This document shows, in pieces, positions 9,128 to 18,861 of a stretch of 24,015 nt of DNA (position 1 is the stretch's first letter; each line of letters starts with the position of its first letter). This DNA is from Rhizophagus sp. LPA8_4_AMF. Lineage: Eukaryota; Glomeromycota; Glomeromycetes; Glomerales; Glomeraceae. Below the pieces are notes generated by a model. The model was not told where the DNA came from, searched no databases, and saw only the letters and a list, made by a program, of their open reading frames with translations. The stretch lies in NCBI GenBank assembly GCA_021464525.1, contig JADRCO010000973.1, positions 1 through 24,015 of the forward strand, in the 5' to 3' direction. The position numbers and the translations under genes were made by a program.

Positions 9128-9926
9128 AATTTATGAGTTTATTAATTATATGTATTATATAGAGATATAAAGGTATCTGTTATAAATGTAACTAATTTAT
9201 TAAAACTTCAAACCAATTCTCCATTCATAAGATTGCTTCTGTACCCTATCATTATTATAAAATTCACTTATATTCTTTCATAATAACTATTGAATTATAT
9301 AGGATCATATCATATAACTTTAATATATATTTACTATCCTCTAAATAAAAAAAAAGAAAGGTTGTATTATATTTATATATTTTTGCATTATTATATATCT
9401 TTCAGAGTACCTTATTTCCTTTCTAATAAATTGGTTTATATACTGTCTTGCTTTTTCTAATACTATTGATCATTGTTTATTGTATTTTAAGATTTTTCTT
9501 TTTTCCAAATTATATATACTATTTTTTATCTGTAAAGTTGGAATTTATTCATATAAAATGCATTGATATACTAATGGTCTTTTTCTTAAATCTTGTTTTT
9601 TTATGCCTTTAATATATTTCAAAACAATATTGTTTTAATAGTTATAAGATTTCTATAAAGTAAATTTTAGCATTTTAAAGATTTAGTTTAAATAAAGTAA
9701 AAATACAATGTTAATAACCATTTTGTTATATTAAAAAAATTTATACTGTACTTTAATAATTAACAATTATATGCATTTTTTATTTATTTTTAAATTTTTT
9801 TTATACTGATCATTATACAACTTATAATAAAGTATTAACTGTTAAGAAAACTGATTACTATTACTTTTATTAAAGTTTAAACTAAAAAACTATATAATTT
9901 TTACTAAATAATATAAGGATATATTT
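9128..9926. other. AT-rich stretch without a gene
   Basis: No open frame, RNA gene or transposon end could be supported apart from the second copy of the AAAACAATATTGTTTT palindrome at 9621-9636. Confidence 0.5.
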
Positions 9927-10003
9927 AAAAATTTTGTGATCACTTCTACTATTAATGATAATGCCGTAATGCGGGCTAAAATTCACGTGATCGTAAAATT
10001 TTT
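9927..10003. repeat. Inverted repeat with 17-bp arms near the 3' end of the kinase gene
   Basis: AAAAATTTTGTGATCAC (9927-9943) and GTGATCGTAAAATTTTT (9987-10003) pair at 15 of 17 positions, enclosing a GC-richer spacer. It lies about 240 bp beyond the stop codon of the minus-strand kinase gene. It may be a foldback element; nothing indicates a transcription terminator. Confidence 0.45.
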
Positions 10004-10244
10004 TGTTGGGTGCAAAAAGAAAAACTTTTTTCTTAAAAAAAAAATTGATTAAGCTTTCACTTTTTATATAAATTAATATAATGTAACTTGTTTTTTTATA
10101 TAACTAATAAAAAATAGATAAATATTATATACTACAGTAATAAATGATTATGAAAAAAAAATGTGATAAAATTTACAATATAATTATGAATCTTATTAAA
10201 AAAAATAATTTTTTAAAAATATTTAATATGTAAAAAGAACACAA

Positions 10245-12492
10245 TCACCAGTATTGCATAATTTCGTAAATCTCAGCTGCTATTTCAGTATTATCAGCTT
10301 GTATCGCTTCATATTTAGCGTTATAAGTTTTAGTTTCGGCAGTTAAATATTCTTGTAAAGCTAAATGCTCCCTTGTATGATACGTTCTAGTAAATATTAT
10401 AGTTGGTTCCTGTAAACTCTCAAATTTTAAGTAACGACTTTTAAAAGCTGCTTCAGAATGAACATTTTCACCAATGTTATTAAATGAAGAGTAAGTAGTA
10501 GGGGAAGGAACTGGTGATTCAATTTGTTCTGGAGTAGCTGAAGATTTTGTCCCTTGTTTAATAGATCGTTGTTCAGCTTCCGAAAACTGCATCGCAATTT
10601 CTGAATTTGGCACATTATGAGCTTTACATAGCCAATCGCCTAAAATACCATATAATTTTTCAGCAGAAGGCCTCATAAAAGGATCCGAATCCCAACAACT
10701 CTTAATTAATTTTAAATAACATTCGGGTATTTCTTCAATAATTTCAGGACGTAATCCATTAATAATATCTGTTGCTAATTCTAAATCATGAGCTCTGTCG
10801 TTAAACGGTTTACGTCCGAAAGCCAACTCCCACATTATTGTACCAAAACTATATATGTCAGCAGCTGTAGTTAATGGTTTCCCTCTCAATATTTCTGGGG
10901 CAACATAAGGTAAAACACCAAAGGTTCCATCCATTTCATGATTATCAGCTCTACGGTATATACCTAAATCACTTATTAATGTCATATATGAATTTATTAA
11001 GACATTTCCACTATGTAAATTTCGATGTACAATATTTTCACGATGTATACGATATAAGGCTGTCGCTACACCAAATAAAATGTCTAATTTACGTTTCCAT
11101 ATTATTCCTGTTGAATTTTTCTTCATATATTTTCTTAAATTACCGTTACGTGCGTATTGTACGACGATCATATAGTCTTTTGTTTCGGTGTTTTGCGTTA
11201 TCCCATAATATCGAATAATATAATTTCCGCTATTATTTTCGCAACAAAGATGAGCTTTTAACTAAATAGAAGAAAAAATAAAAGTTAAAAATCGTTTAAA
11301 TAACTAATAAAATGAATGAATAAACAAATAAAAAGTATATATATACTTCATCAAAGAAGCCCAAAGCGACATTTTCAGAATTATCTAAACTTCTTAGAGC
11401 AACCCTCCATTCACCGCAACGTATATATTGTCTAGATTTACTATCCCATTTTTCCCTAGGTCCATCTAACCAAATTGCTTGATAGACACTACCTATACCA
11501 CCCGAACCTATTAATTGAACATCTTTAAATCTATCAAATGGTATCCATTCTAAATAATCAAAACGACTTTTAGCGCCCAATTGACTTTCCAAAATTAAAG
11601 TATCAATAACATCACTTCCACTTGTCCAAGTTCCAAATTTTCTTTCAAATTTTCGACTTTCACAAGATTGACACCATTGTGTACAATAACCACCTTCAGC
11701 GATTCTTCTTCTACATGTTAAACAAGTTCCAGGAACTTTGCTTTCTCGAAATCTTGTAGATGATTTTTTAGGAAGAGGAGGTTTATTAGAAATAGAATTT
11801 AAAGAAGAAACTTCAGTTTCTTCATGTTCTGGTGTTGAGGGTAATATATTTTGATAACGTTCGATGTTTGTTTCTTGATGAGAAGCCCTGCTATCTCTTC
11901 TAAAAGATTGTTGACTTTCTCGACGAGAAGTTCTGCTATCTTGTATTACGGATTGTTGACTTTCTCGACGAGAAGTTCTGCTATCTTGTCTTATGGATTG
12001 TTGACTTTCTCTGCGAGACCGTATGCTTCCTTTATCTGATGTTTCATCAACTGAATTAGTAGCATTAACACTTTTAATACTACTATCGACTGATTCTCTT
12101 TGTTTTCTCTTTTCTTCTTCTTTCTTTATTTCTTGAGCGAAATAAGAAGCAAAATCCAAAGTACTATTATCCATTGTAAAATTTTTACTAGAAAAAGTAA
12201 AAGGATCGACCATACCAAATCTTCTTGGATCCACTACGATTTCCCTTTGTTTTGGTTTTTCTTCAACTTTTTTCTTAGAAGTTACGGGTAAACTGTGATG
12301 CTTTTTATTAGAATCGCGATGTCTTGCTGATTGATAATTTTTTCCAAGTGTATTGTTCTTCCATAATTCTCTTGAAACCGTTTCATGTGGTTTCTGCCAT
12401 TGTATTTTATATGGTCGACCATCCGTACTCTTCACATAATAATCTTCTTGGTCTTCACCATTCTTTAGAAATTTAAGTTTAAATTTTTTCAT
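10245..12492 (-). CDS. TKL-family protein kinase, probable pseudokinase (two exons)
   Basis: Exon 1 is 12492-11347 and exon 2 is 11261-10245. The 85-nt intron (11346-11262) has donor GTATAT, acceptor CTATTTAG and phase 0. The spliced product is 720 residues. Residues 1-240 are charged and low-complexity, with three RRESQQS repeats (159-203) and a proline motif KPPLPKK near 237. Five cysteines (257, 260, 270, 274, 277) may bind a metal ion. The kinase domain runs from about 317 to 592: glycine loop GSGGIGSVY (329-337), the VAxK site reading VALR (R367), HRNLHSGN (461-468) instead of HRD, DLG at 480-482 and APE at 503-505. The ATP-anchoring lysine is Arg and the catalytic-base aspartate is Asn (N463), so phosphotransfer is unlikely although nucleotide binding may remain. 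Residues 593-720 are a tail with no recognised domain. The architecture matches the greatly expanded TKL kinases of Glomeromycotina. The likely role is scaffolding or allosteric signalling in the cytosol (inference). Confidence 0.9.
11884..12018 (-). repeat. Coding minisatellite, three 45-bp units (RRES repeats)
   Basis: Three in-frame 15-residue units, SRRESQQS followed by a variable triplet and DSR(T/A), lie at residues 159-203 of the TKL protein. Each contains an R-R-x-S motif, the consensus for basophilic kinases such as PKA. This could give three phosphorylation sites in the disordered N-terminal region. DNA identity between units is high, indicating fairly recent expansion. Confidence 0.85.
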
Positions 12493-12517
12493 TGTTAAAA
12501 AAAAAAGATTGACGAAT

Positions 12518-12570
12518 GAAAAGAAAAAAGAAAAAAAAAAGAAAAAAGGGAAAAGAGGAAAAAAAAAAAA
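12518..12570 (-). promoter_or_regulatory. Polypyrimidine tract in the kinase 5' leader
   Basis: A 53-bp run of only A and G on the plus strand reads as an uninterrupted C/T tract on the coding strand, ending 25 bases before the kinase ATG. CT-rich tracts close to start codons are common at transcription start regions of fungal genes. The same strand bias makes a spurious lysine-rich frame on the plus strand. Confidence 0.45.
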
Positions 12571-13602
12571 TAATAAAATTATTTAAATACCTTTCCGTTA
12601 AACCATCGCAATACTTTTTTTTGAGCCATAATGATGATGAACAAATAAAAATAATTTTTTTATCTAAAAAAAATTATCTTGTAATAAAAAAAAAAACTTT
12701 TCATAAATAGAATAATTTTATCTATTCTATTTTGAATAATATTTATAAATATTTGGAATTTTTTCGGAGAAAATATTGGAATTTCCGCTATTTCATTATT
12801 TTTTTTTTAAAAAAAAGAATCCCGAACATTAATAATTCGAAATATTTAGGGGTTTGTTTGAGAATGAATATTTTTTTGAAACGGAATTATTTTTGAAACT
12901 AAACGTCTATTTATAATTTTAAAAGAATTGAATTTATTTTAAAAAAAAATGCGCCATTCTGACAAATTTACTTTCCGTGGAATAGCCGAAAAAAATTTGT
13001 TATGATTATCTTTATTAGTGTAAGGTTTTTTGATGCAAGTTTTATGTAAACGAAGCATTACAAGCATGACTTATTCTTAATTTTGTTACACTCTTCGAAA
13101 ATCATTTCCGTGATATTTTTGTGATTGATCTCAAAAAGGCTCGATAGTTATGCAGCGGAACAAAGCTAAATCAAGTAAAGAATTTTCATAATGTATATTG
13201 TATTTTCAATCAAACATATTTCCTTTTTTTCCAAATTTAGGAGAAACACGATTCTCTGCGGAAGGTGCATATTATTAATCTCATTTAAAAATGCTCTATA
13301 TATTTTTATCACACGTGTTAACATACAATAAATTTGATACTGTCGTTAAGGAAAGAAAGAATTACTATATAATCAAAAATAAAACTTTCAATTATCACAA
13401 TAATAATGATTAGATAATAGTTAGAATAATTAGATTGATAAGGATGAATGATAAAGAAAATATATATATTGTATATATGCGCTTGAACTCGGTAATTAGG
13501 CGTATATTCATAAATTATAGATAAATGAGCGATACGTAAGTGTATTAAGGCTGTGTAATTATTTAATTATTCATTTAATGTTTATCAAAAAAAGCAATAA
13601 TC
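12571..13602. other. Kinase promoter side and intergenic stretch
   Basis: This is the upstream flank of the minus-strand kinase gene. No TATA element is convincing. Around 13150-13270 there are short exon-like pieces with splice-like signals, but none connects into a supportable gene. Confidence 0.35.
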
Positions 13603-14788
13603 TTATTTAGCCTCAATCGCTTGGGTTTCGATGATGAATTCTTGACCTATGACATAATATCCTGTGATATTTTAGATTAATTTAGTATTATGAATAACTT
13701 TTCATTTTCCTAATATAATTTTGGAGTTCATTTCTTTGAGAAGAAATTTCCTAAAACTTAATTTTTTTTATCTCACAAAATATTTTTATAAAACTAAATT
13801 CGTAGAACAGTTCCGGATTAAGAATCCAGAATAATATTCCCTTTTAATATACGAATCATCTATTGTGTACACAAAAATGTTTAGGCCTGTGATACAAGTA
13901 TAAAATTAAATAAAACGCCTTTTAATTAAAAATATATCTTTCAAACATGTTATTTAAATTATCTTTTTAACGACCAATCCAAATTCATTATAGGATAAAT
14001 TCTAAATTAAAAATAAAATATTATTGATGTAGTGTAAAATATTTAATTATAGGATTGGGCACACAAAAAAAATTTGGATCGTCGGAAATTTCATTGGTTC
14101 TTTAACCATTATACCATTTTATTTATTTCCTAGGATTCCCGGCAAGTAAAATATTATGTAAAATATGCCAACTCCGCAAAAAAAAACAAGGTTCCTTAAC
14201 TGCATAACGCATTTGACTAAACCTTTGATCGTTTCTGCTTACAAAATCATTTACTCCTGCAAGATGGCATATGCTGTGTTCTATTTTTTTTCTAATTTAG
14301 ATGATACTATGGATTGTAATACTTTTTGTACTTCAAAAATAATATAATTGTTATGGCGTAGCATTCTATTAATACTGCAAAATAACAAAATAGTGACATA
14401 ATTCTTCTCTTATATACTTTCCTTTTTTGAAGAATTTTTATTCATATCGGTGAGTCAGATGTAAAATTTGAAATTCACATACATATACATTCACTTACCA
14501 ATCATAAGTCTCGAATTTTTTTTTTTTGGGGTATTTTAACGGACAAAAAAAAACTTTAACATTATTTAACTATTTAAAGTAATTAAGACTATAATTCATT
14601 CCTTTATATATTCTGCTAAAAGCTACGCTGATCATATAATATATAATATAAATATGTCAAGCAATAATTTAAACTACTTCTTTGTTTACTAATTGTTTCA
14701 TAATTGATCCTGATTGAATTCATCTCTTATAACATAATGTCGTAATTATTATTTTTAATTCGTTCAAAAAATGATTCGAATATTCCAT
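13603..14788 (-). pseudogene. Unidentified multi-exon gene, apparently decayed
   Basis: Several minus-strand segments have protein-like content and share a consistent direction. The clearest are the exon starting at 14374, encoding INRMLRHNNYIIFEVQK, and its continuation HLAGVNDFVSRNDQRFSQM up to the stop at 14154. They are separated by a frame break in an A8 run (14284-14291). A textbook intron (14498-14375, GTAAGT to TTTTGCAG, 124 nt) links the first to an upstream frame running back to an ATG at 14788. That frame is interrupted by four in-frame stops. Downstream pieces (13603-13917), containing IFVYTIDDSYIKREYY and ending IGQEFIIETQAIEAK before a stop at 13603-13605, look like further exons with poor donors. 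No family is recognised. It could be a living gene with unusual introns, but the stops and the A-run break favour decay. Confidence 0.45.
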
Positions 14789-15508
14789 TGAAGTTTAGTT
14801 TTCGATCGAGCCATTTCTTGTATAGATTAGGGCAAATAAAAATAAATTTAATTTATTATTTAATAATAATATAATCTAAACAAATGTAATCTTTAGTAAT
14901 TTTTCACGTGTAATAATTTTTTCTTTTTTTTTATTCCCCAAGAAAATAAAATAAATGTTATTATTATTATTGTTGCCCTTTTTTTTTTTATATAAATTCG
15001 CAAAGATTTTTACCAAGGGGAAGATTTAAACCAAATAAAGATCCACATGCTTTTTTTAAAAAAGGAAGTTACATTGTTTAAAGGCTTTTTCATGTAATAC
15101 CTAATTTATCCTAATCAAAGATTCGTTTTTAATTTCGTATTACGTTATACGCTAAATATGTTAGTTTTGTTATTAATTTTAATGTTTTGTCCAATCAATT
15201 TTTAGAAATTTTTATTTATCACGTTCGTTTCATAATTTAATTTGTTTAGAATATCGTTCAAATATAATAAATTCTTCAGAAATCAAATAAACATTAATTT
15301 ATGTGGCGTAAATCGGATGAATATTCATTTCTTCGGCGCTTGCAAAATAGATATCGCAGCTTATATATAAAATGTAAATAAATAAATAAATGAGGAATTT
15401 TCTATTTATATATATATTATGTGTCTCCTTGAGTATATGAACCAATAATGTTGATGATTAAACTGTACATGCTCGTTCAACATCCATTAGAGCCGGAAAT
15501 GGTGAACG
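14789..15508. other. Intergenic stretch with microsatellites
   Basis: It contains a TTA-type microsatellite near 14955-14975 and an AAAT repeat near 15377-15391. Short protein-like frames occur on both strands at about 15010-15090, but neither can be chosen as coding. Nothing else is supported. Confidence 0.4.
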
Positions 15509-15592
15509 TTACAGCGATCCAATGAATCCAAATACTATCCAAATTGCAACCATAAACGTTACGGTTGATATGATTGTCTGACTTCCGGCTCT
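15489..15592. repeat. Perfect 10-bp inverted repeat AGAGCCGGAA
   Basis: AGAGCCGGAA at 15489-15498 is matched by TTCCGGCTCT at 15583-15592. The GC content is unusual for this window. The pair spans the stop codon of the candidate membrane-protein exon, so it may be an RNA stem at the gene's 3' end or the ends of a small insertion. Confidence 0.4.
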
Positions 15593-15680
15593 TTTGTAGA
15601 TCATATGTTTATTTATTATGTCACAATTAATAATGTCAGATTCCCTTGCGAACGTGATGTCATCGGTATTTACAAAAAAA
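15509..15680 (-). CDS. Candidate last exon of a tail-anchored membrane protein (hypothetical, partial)
   Basis: A minus-strand frame, GC-richer than its surroundings, ends at a stop at 15509-15511. It encodes a polar stretch (DITFARESDIINCDIINKH) followed by KRAGSQ and a hydrophobic segment, TVTFMVAIWIVFGFIGSL, at the extreme C-terminus, the layout of a C-terminal membrane anchor. A pyrimidine tract of 15 T residues followed by GCAAG near 15645 could be the acceptor. Earlier exons would lie at higher coordinates; a piece at about 15739-15790 (LMITVIVIMVV) is a weak candidate. No ATG-initiated full gene can be assembled and no family is recognised. Confidence 0.33.
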
Positions 15681-16090
15681 AAAAAAAATCAATTTTTCGT
15701 AAAAAGTCTTTATCCAACAATAATTATAAATTAGCAACTACCATTATTACAATTACAGTAATTATCATTAATCCTTTCCTGAGAAATCAATGACATCAAT
15801 TGGTTGATAATATACTATAAAATGTATTGGCCACAATAGCAAGCGTTGACCAAAAAAAAAATATGCCACTTAAAGCAAAGTATTCAAAAACGTACTAGGA
15901 TTGTAAATTTAAATATCTGATTTTAGATTTTAAATACTACATAAATTAGCGTCACATGATTTATATCATTGCCATCAGTTACTAATTATAATTCTGCCCA
16001 GCATTATGTTTTTTCTGGTCTTAACACTCCTAACTAAAGTTCTCAAAAATTACTTGTTCTGTGATAATAAACTAATAAGTTTGGAATATA
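15681..16090. other. Intergenic stretch with a dispersed foldback fragment
   Basis: Positions 15985-16007 match one arm of the foldback repeat at 1435-1532. Otherwise no gene is supported. Confidence 0.4.
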
Positions 16091-16200
16091 CAATCAACCC
16101 CTATATAGTTGGAACTGAAAAAATTGTAAAAATATTACCCCTATATAGTTGAAAAATACTACCCTATATAGTTGGAACTGAAAAAATTGTAAAAATACTA
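16091..16200. repeat. Tandem CCCTATATAGTTG repeat; possible end of a pogo-like element
   Basis: ACCCTATATAGTTG occurs three times, with the longer unit CTATATAGTTGGAACTGAAA present in the first and third copies. The outer edge TA-CAATCAACCCCTATATAG resembles the CAGTCAGACCTCTATATA end of the MITE at 871-1043, suggesting a related terminal sequence. No matching right end was found in the window, so the element is partial or rearranged. A minus-strand frame across it is an artefact of the repeat. Confidence 0.4.
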
Positions 16201-16928
16201 TAGCTTGAACCAATATAAAATCTTCATTTATTACATAAAAATTAGATCTGGATATAACAACTAAACCTTGTTGACCTTTAAGGAATAAGAGTTCTTCAGA
16301 TACTATATAAAGAATACACATAGGAAAGTCAAACAATGCTAAAAATTCAATGTGAATCTTTCTCACTCCCACTGCTATTCATGGTACTCATATGAAGAAA
16401 ATGACATTGTCAATATTCCAGATAGTATAAAACATGTTTATCTTTGAACAAGAGCATTGATACATTATTAATAATTCTACTGATTATTTACTTAGCAAAG
16501 CATGACCAGTTGACATTAGTATTACTATTGGAAATTTTTGATAATAATCGGGAAATATCACTAGAATAAAGCCTATCAACAACTGGCAGTATATACTGCA
16601 TTATTTTCACTGAAGAATTTTGTGTAACTAATATATATTTAACAAATCAGCCTCAGTTATGAAATAAGAATCTTATTTATAATGATTTTATGTTTTTATC
16701 ATGGGATCTTTTAATGGTATCTAGTGAAATCTTTTAAAAAAGAAAGCGTTACAGTGAAAAACTAATACAGAATAATCTATAAAGTTAATTCAATAATTTC
16801 AATAATTTTGTTCTTATAATCTATTGCTAAACTGATATTCAATAAATCAGCAATAATTATGAATAGATTTAAATGTTCCTCTTTCATAAGGTCAAGCTCC
16901 AATAAAATAACACATTGCAAAATAATAA
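16201..16928. other. AT-rich stretch without a gene
   Basis: All frames are frequently closed. A minus-strand frame at 16200-16372 has some protein-like content but no start, splice or family support. Possibly the interior of a degraded transposon adjoining the tandem repeat. Confidence 0.4.
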
Positions 16929-17111
16929 GGGGAGTGACACTTATTACGTAATTATTAAAGGGGAGGAGGGGGATAGTTAAAATCTTACATTACACTTAAT
17001 AAAATCATATATTTATAATATAATAATTTGATTGGCTGTTAAATCTGACAAGGGGAGGAGGGGGAGTAAGTTTATATTAAACTAAATATTACGTAATATG
17101 TGTCACTGCCC
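16929..17111. mobile_element. 183-bp MITE with TIR GGGxAGTGACAC and G-rich interior
   Basis: The left end (16929-16952) begins GGGGAGTGACACTTATTACG. The reverse complement of the right end begins GGGCAGTGACACATATTACG, with two mismatches over about 24 bp. TAATAA flanks both sides (16923-16928 and 17112-17117); a three-base TAA within it would fit PIF/Harbinger target sites, so the superfamily is open. Two direct copies of AGGGGAGGAGGGGG lie inside (16959-16972 and 17051-17064). Confidence 0.75.
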
Positions 17112-18337
17112 TAATAAACATCATGATAAAAGAGTAAAGTCAGTAAATGAAAATTTAGTAGTTGCAGTATTTGCATAACATGCTTTAAATACAAATTTCT
17201 GAAATTGTTTAAGCTGTAATTCAAGTCAGATGTAAATGTGATTAAAGATCATATTTTAGTAATATATTACACACGTTGTAAAAAATGATACTCATTTGAA
17301 TTAATAAAAAAGAAATTTGATCTATTCTCATTCAAGAATAATTTAACTCTTGTTTGATTAAAGAAATGTAATAGAATAATGAAATAATATATTATAACTT
17401 CATTACTATTGATTTACTCTTTACAAAAAAAAATTTCAAAGAAGAAGATATTTAATTGTTTATTAAAAAAAATTTAATAGTCTATTTCATCTGTTGTATA
17501 TTTAATAATTTGTTTATTATCCATTCACTATACATTGCATAATCTCCTTATCATTAAAGTTTAATATCTATTCAAAGTATTAATAAATCATTTATTATTT
17601 ATTATTTCTATAAGCAAGGTAATTAATTATCTTAAATAATTTAACCATTTTAATAGTAACAACTTGTTCTTTTTAAGTGTAGATTAAATAATATTTGTCA
17701 AATGACATGTTTATATTATATTAGTAAATTACAATACCATAAAGTTATATATAATATTAATATATAAAATATAAATCAAAAAATGCTTTGGCCACTACCA
17801 ATATACTACCAGTACTACTACCTATGATATGACCATATAAGTTAAATCAACTAATAATTGATATTTACATGAGCATCAAAGATTTTTAAGATCACAATTC
17901 AGGATAAATAACCAATCAGCTCTATTGAATTATTTGTAACAATATAATAATAGGTAAATGACATTTGCACAATTTGTCTTCTCATCCATTAAAATAAATA
18001 AATATCACATATAAATGTAAATCTTATATTTTTATAATAATCATAATAAAAATTGATTTTGAGTTGATTCACAATATCTATATTATTTATATTAAATTTT
18101 TTTTTTAATAAATAAGGACTAAGGATCTTTCATTTTTATCTTTTATTTTTTTTTCATTTTTCTCCTTAGTATATATATTTTTTTAAAAAAAGAAAAATAG
18201 AAAAATTTTAATTTTATTAATTTTTATCTTATTCATCTTTTCATTATATCAGACGTGAGTTAAATAAAAGATATTTATTTTATTTATCAACATTTTTTTT
18301 CTAATTGCTTTTTTTATAATATATAGTTGCATACAAT
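17112..18337. other. AT-rich stretch without a gene
   Basis: No frame or RNA gene is supported. An 8-bp inverted pair, ACTAAGGA/TCCTTAGT, spans about 18117-18171 around a T-rich core, which is minor. Confidence 0.5.
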
Positions 18338-18578
18338 TAAGGTTGCTTGACTAAATCCCTCCAAAATTTTACAATTAGTTTTGTCTAGATTTTAATATGA
18401 ATTAATATAGGTTTGCAGAGTTTCTCCAGTTTCATCATTTACTAATATAGTTTTGGTAGTTTTAGCATTTGACTAGTTTCACCAACTTTTAATAAGACTT
18501 TAATATAGTTTCATTAAGTTTCACCTTTTCATCATTATGCCAACTTGCTAAACTTCCTAGTTTTGGCAAGCAATCTTA
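18338..18578. mobile_element. hAT-type MITE, 241 bp, with 8-bp target duplication
   Basis: The left end reads TAAGGTTGCTTGACTAAA and the reverse complement of the right end TAAGATTGCTTGCCAAAA, matching at 15 of 18 positions. The 8-bp sequence CATACAAT directly flanks both ends (18330-18337 and 18579-18586), a target duplication length typical of the hAT superfamily. There is no coding capacity, so it must have been moved by a transposase encoded elsewhere. Confidence 0.85.
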
Positions 18579-18861
18579 CATACAATTGATCAATTAATCA
18601 ATGAAATTATTAATAAAGTAGATTCAAATCTATTTTATACAAATAAATACAATTGAATTTTGGTTAATATAAAATACTTGGGTAATTTGATCACTTTTAA
18701 GAGAATCTGTAACCAGTAAGATAATATTTTATTTTTTTTTGTATTTTATAAATATAGTCTGTTATAAATGCATTTAATCAAATTTCATTTCCTATAAAAT
18801 AATATTTATCATTATAATAATTTATTAAATATTAATAAATTAAATAAATAAAAAAATATTA

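Noticed and set aside
10427..11218. Additional frames overlapping the kinase exon 2 on both strands
   Set aside because: They are antisense or alternate-frame shadows of the well-supported kinase coding sequence.
11851..12710. Plus-strand frames opposite the kinase N-terminus and its leader
   Set aside because: Two mirror the RRES repeats and charged region; the lysine-rich one at 12516 is read from the polypurine tract.
13150..13270. Possible two-exon short peptide on the plus strand with GTAAAG and AAATTTAG splice-like sites
   Set aside because: It would encode fewer than 30 residues, has an upstream stop and shows no recognisable family.
14165..14347. Plus-strand 60-codon frame
   Set aside because: It is antisense to the better-supported exon pieces of the decayed minus-strand gene at 13603-14788.
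15605..15793. Plus-strand 62-codon frame with a run of lysines
   Set aside because: The lysine run is the reverse of the pyrimidine tract before the candidate minus-strand membrane exon; no family or start support.
16094..16372. Minus-strand 92-codon frame
   Set aside because: Its C-terminal part is translated from the tandem CTATATAGTTG repeat and contains the repeated FLQFFQFQLYR; no family support.
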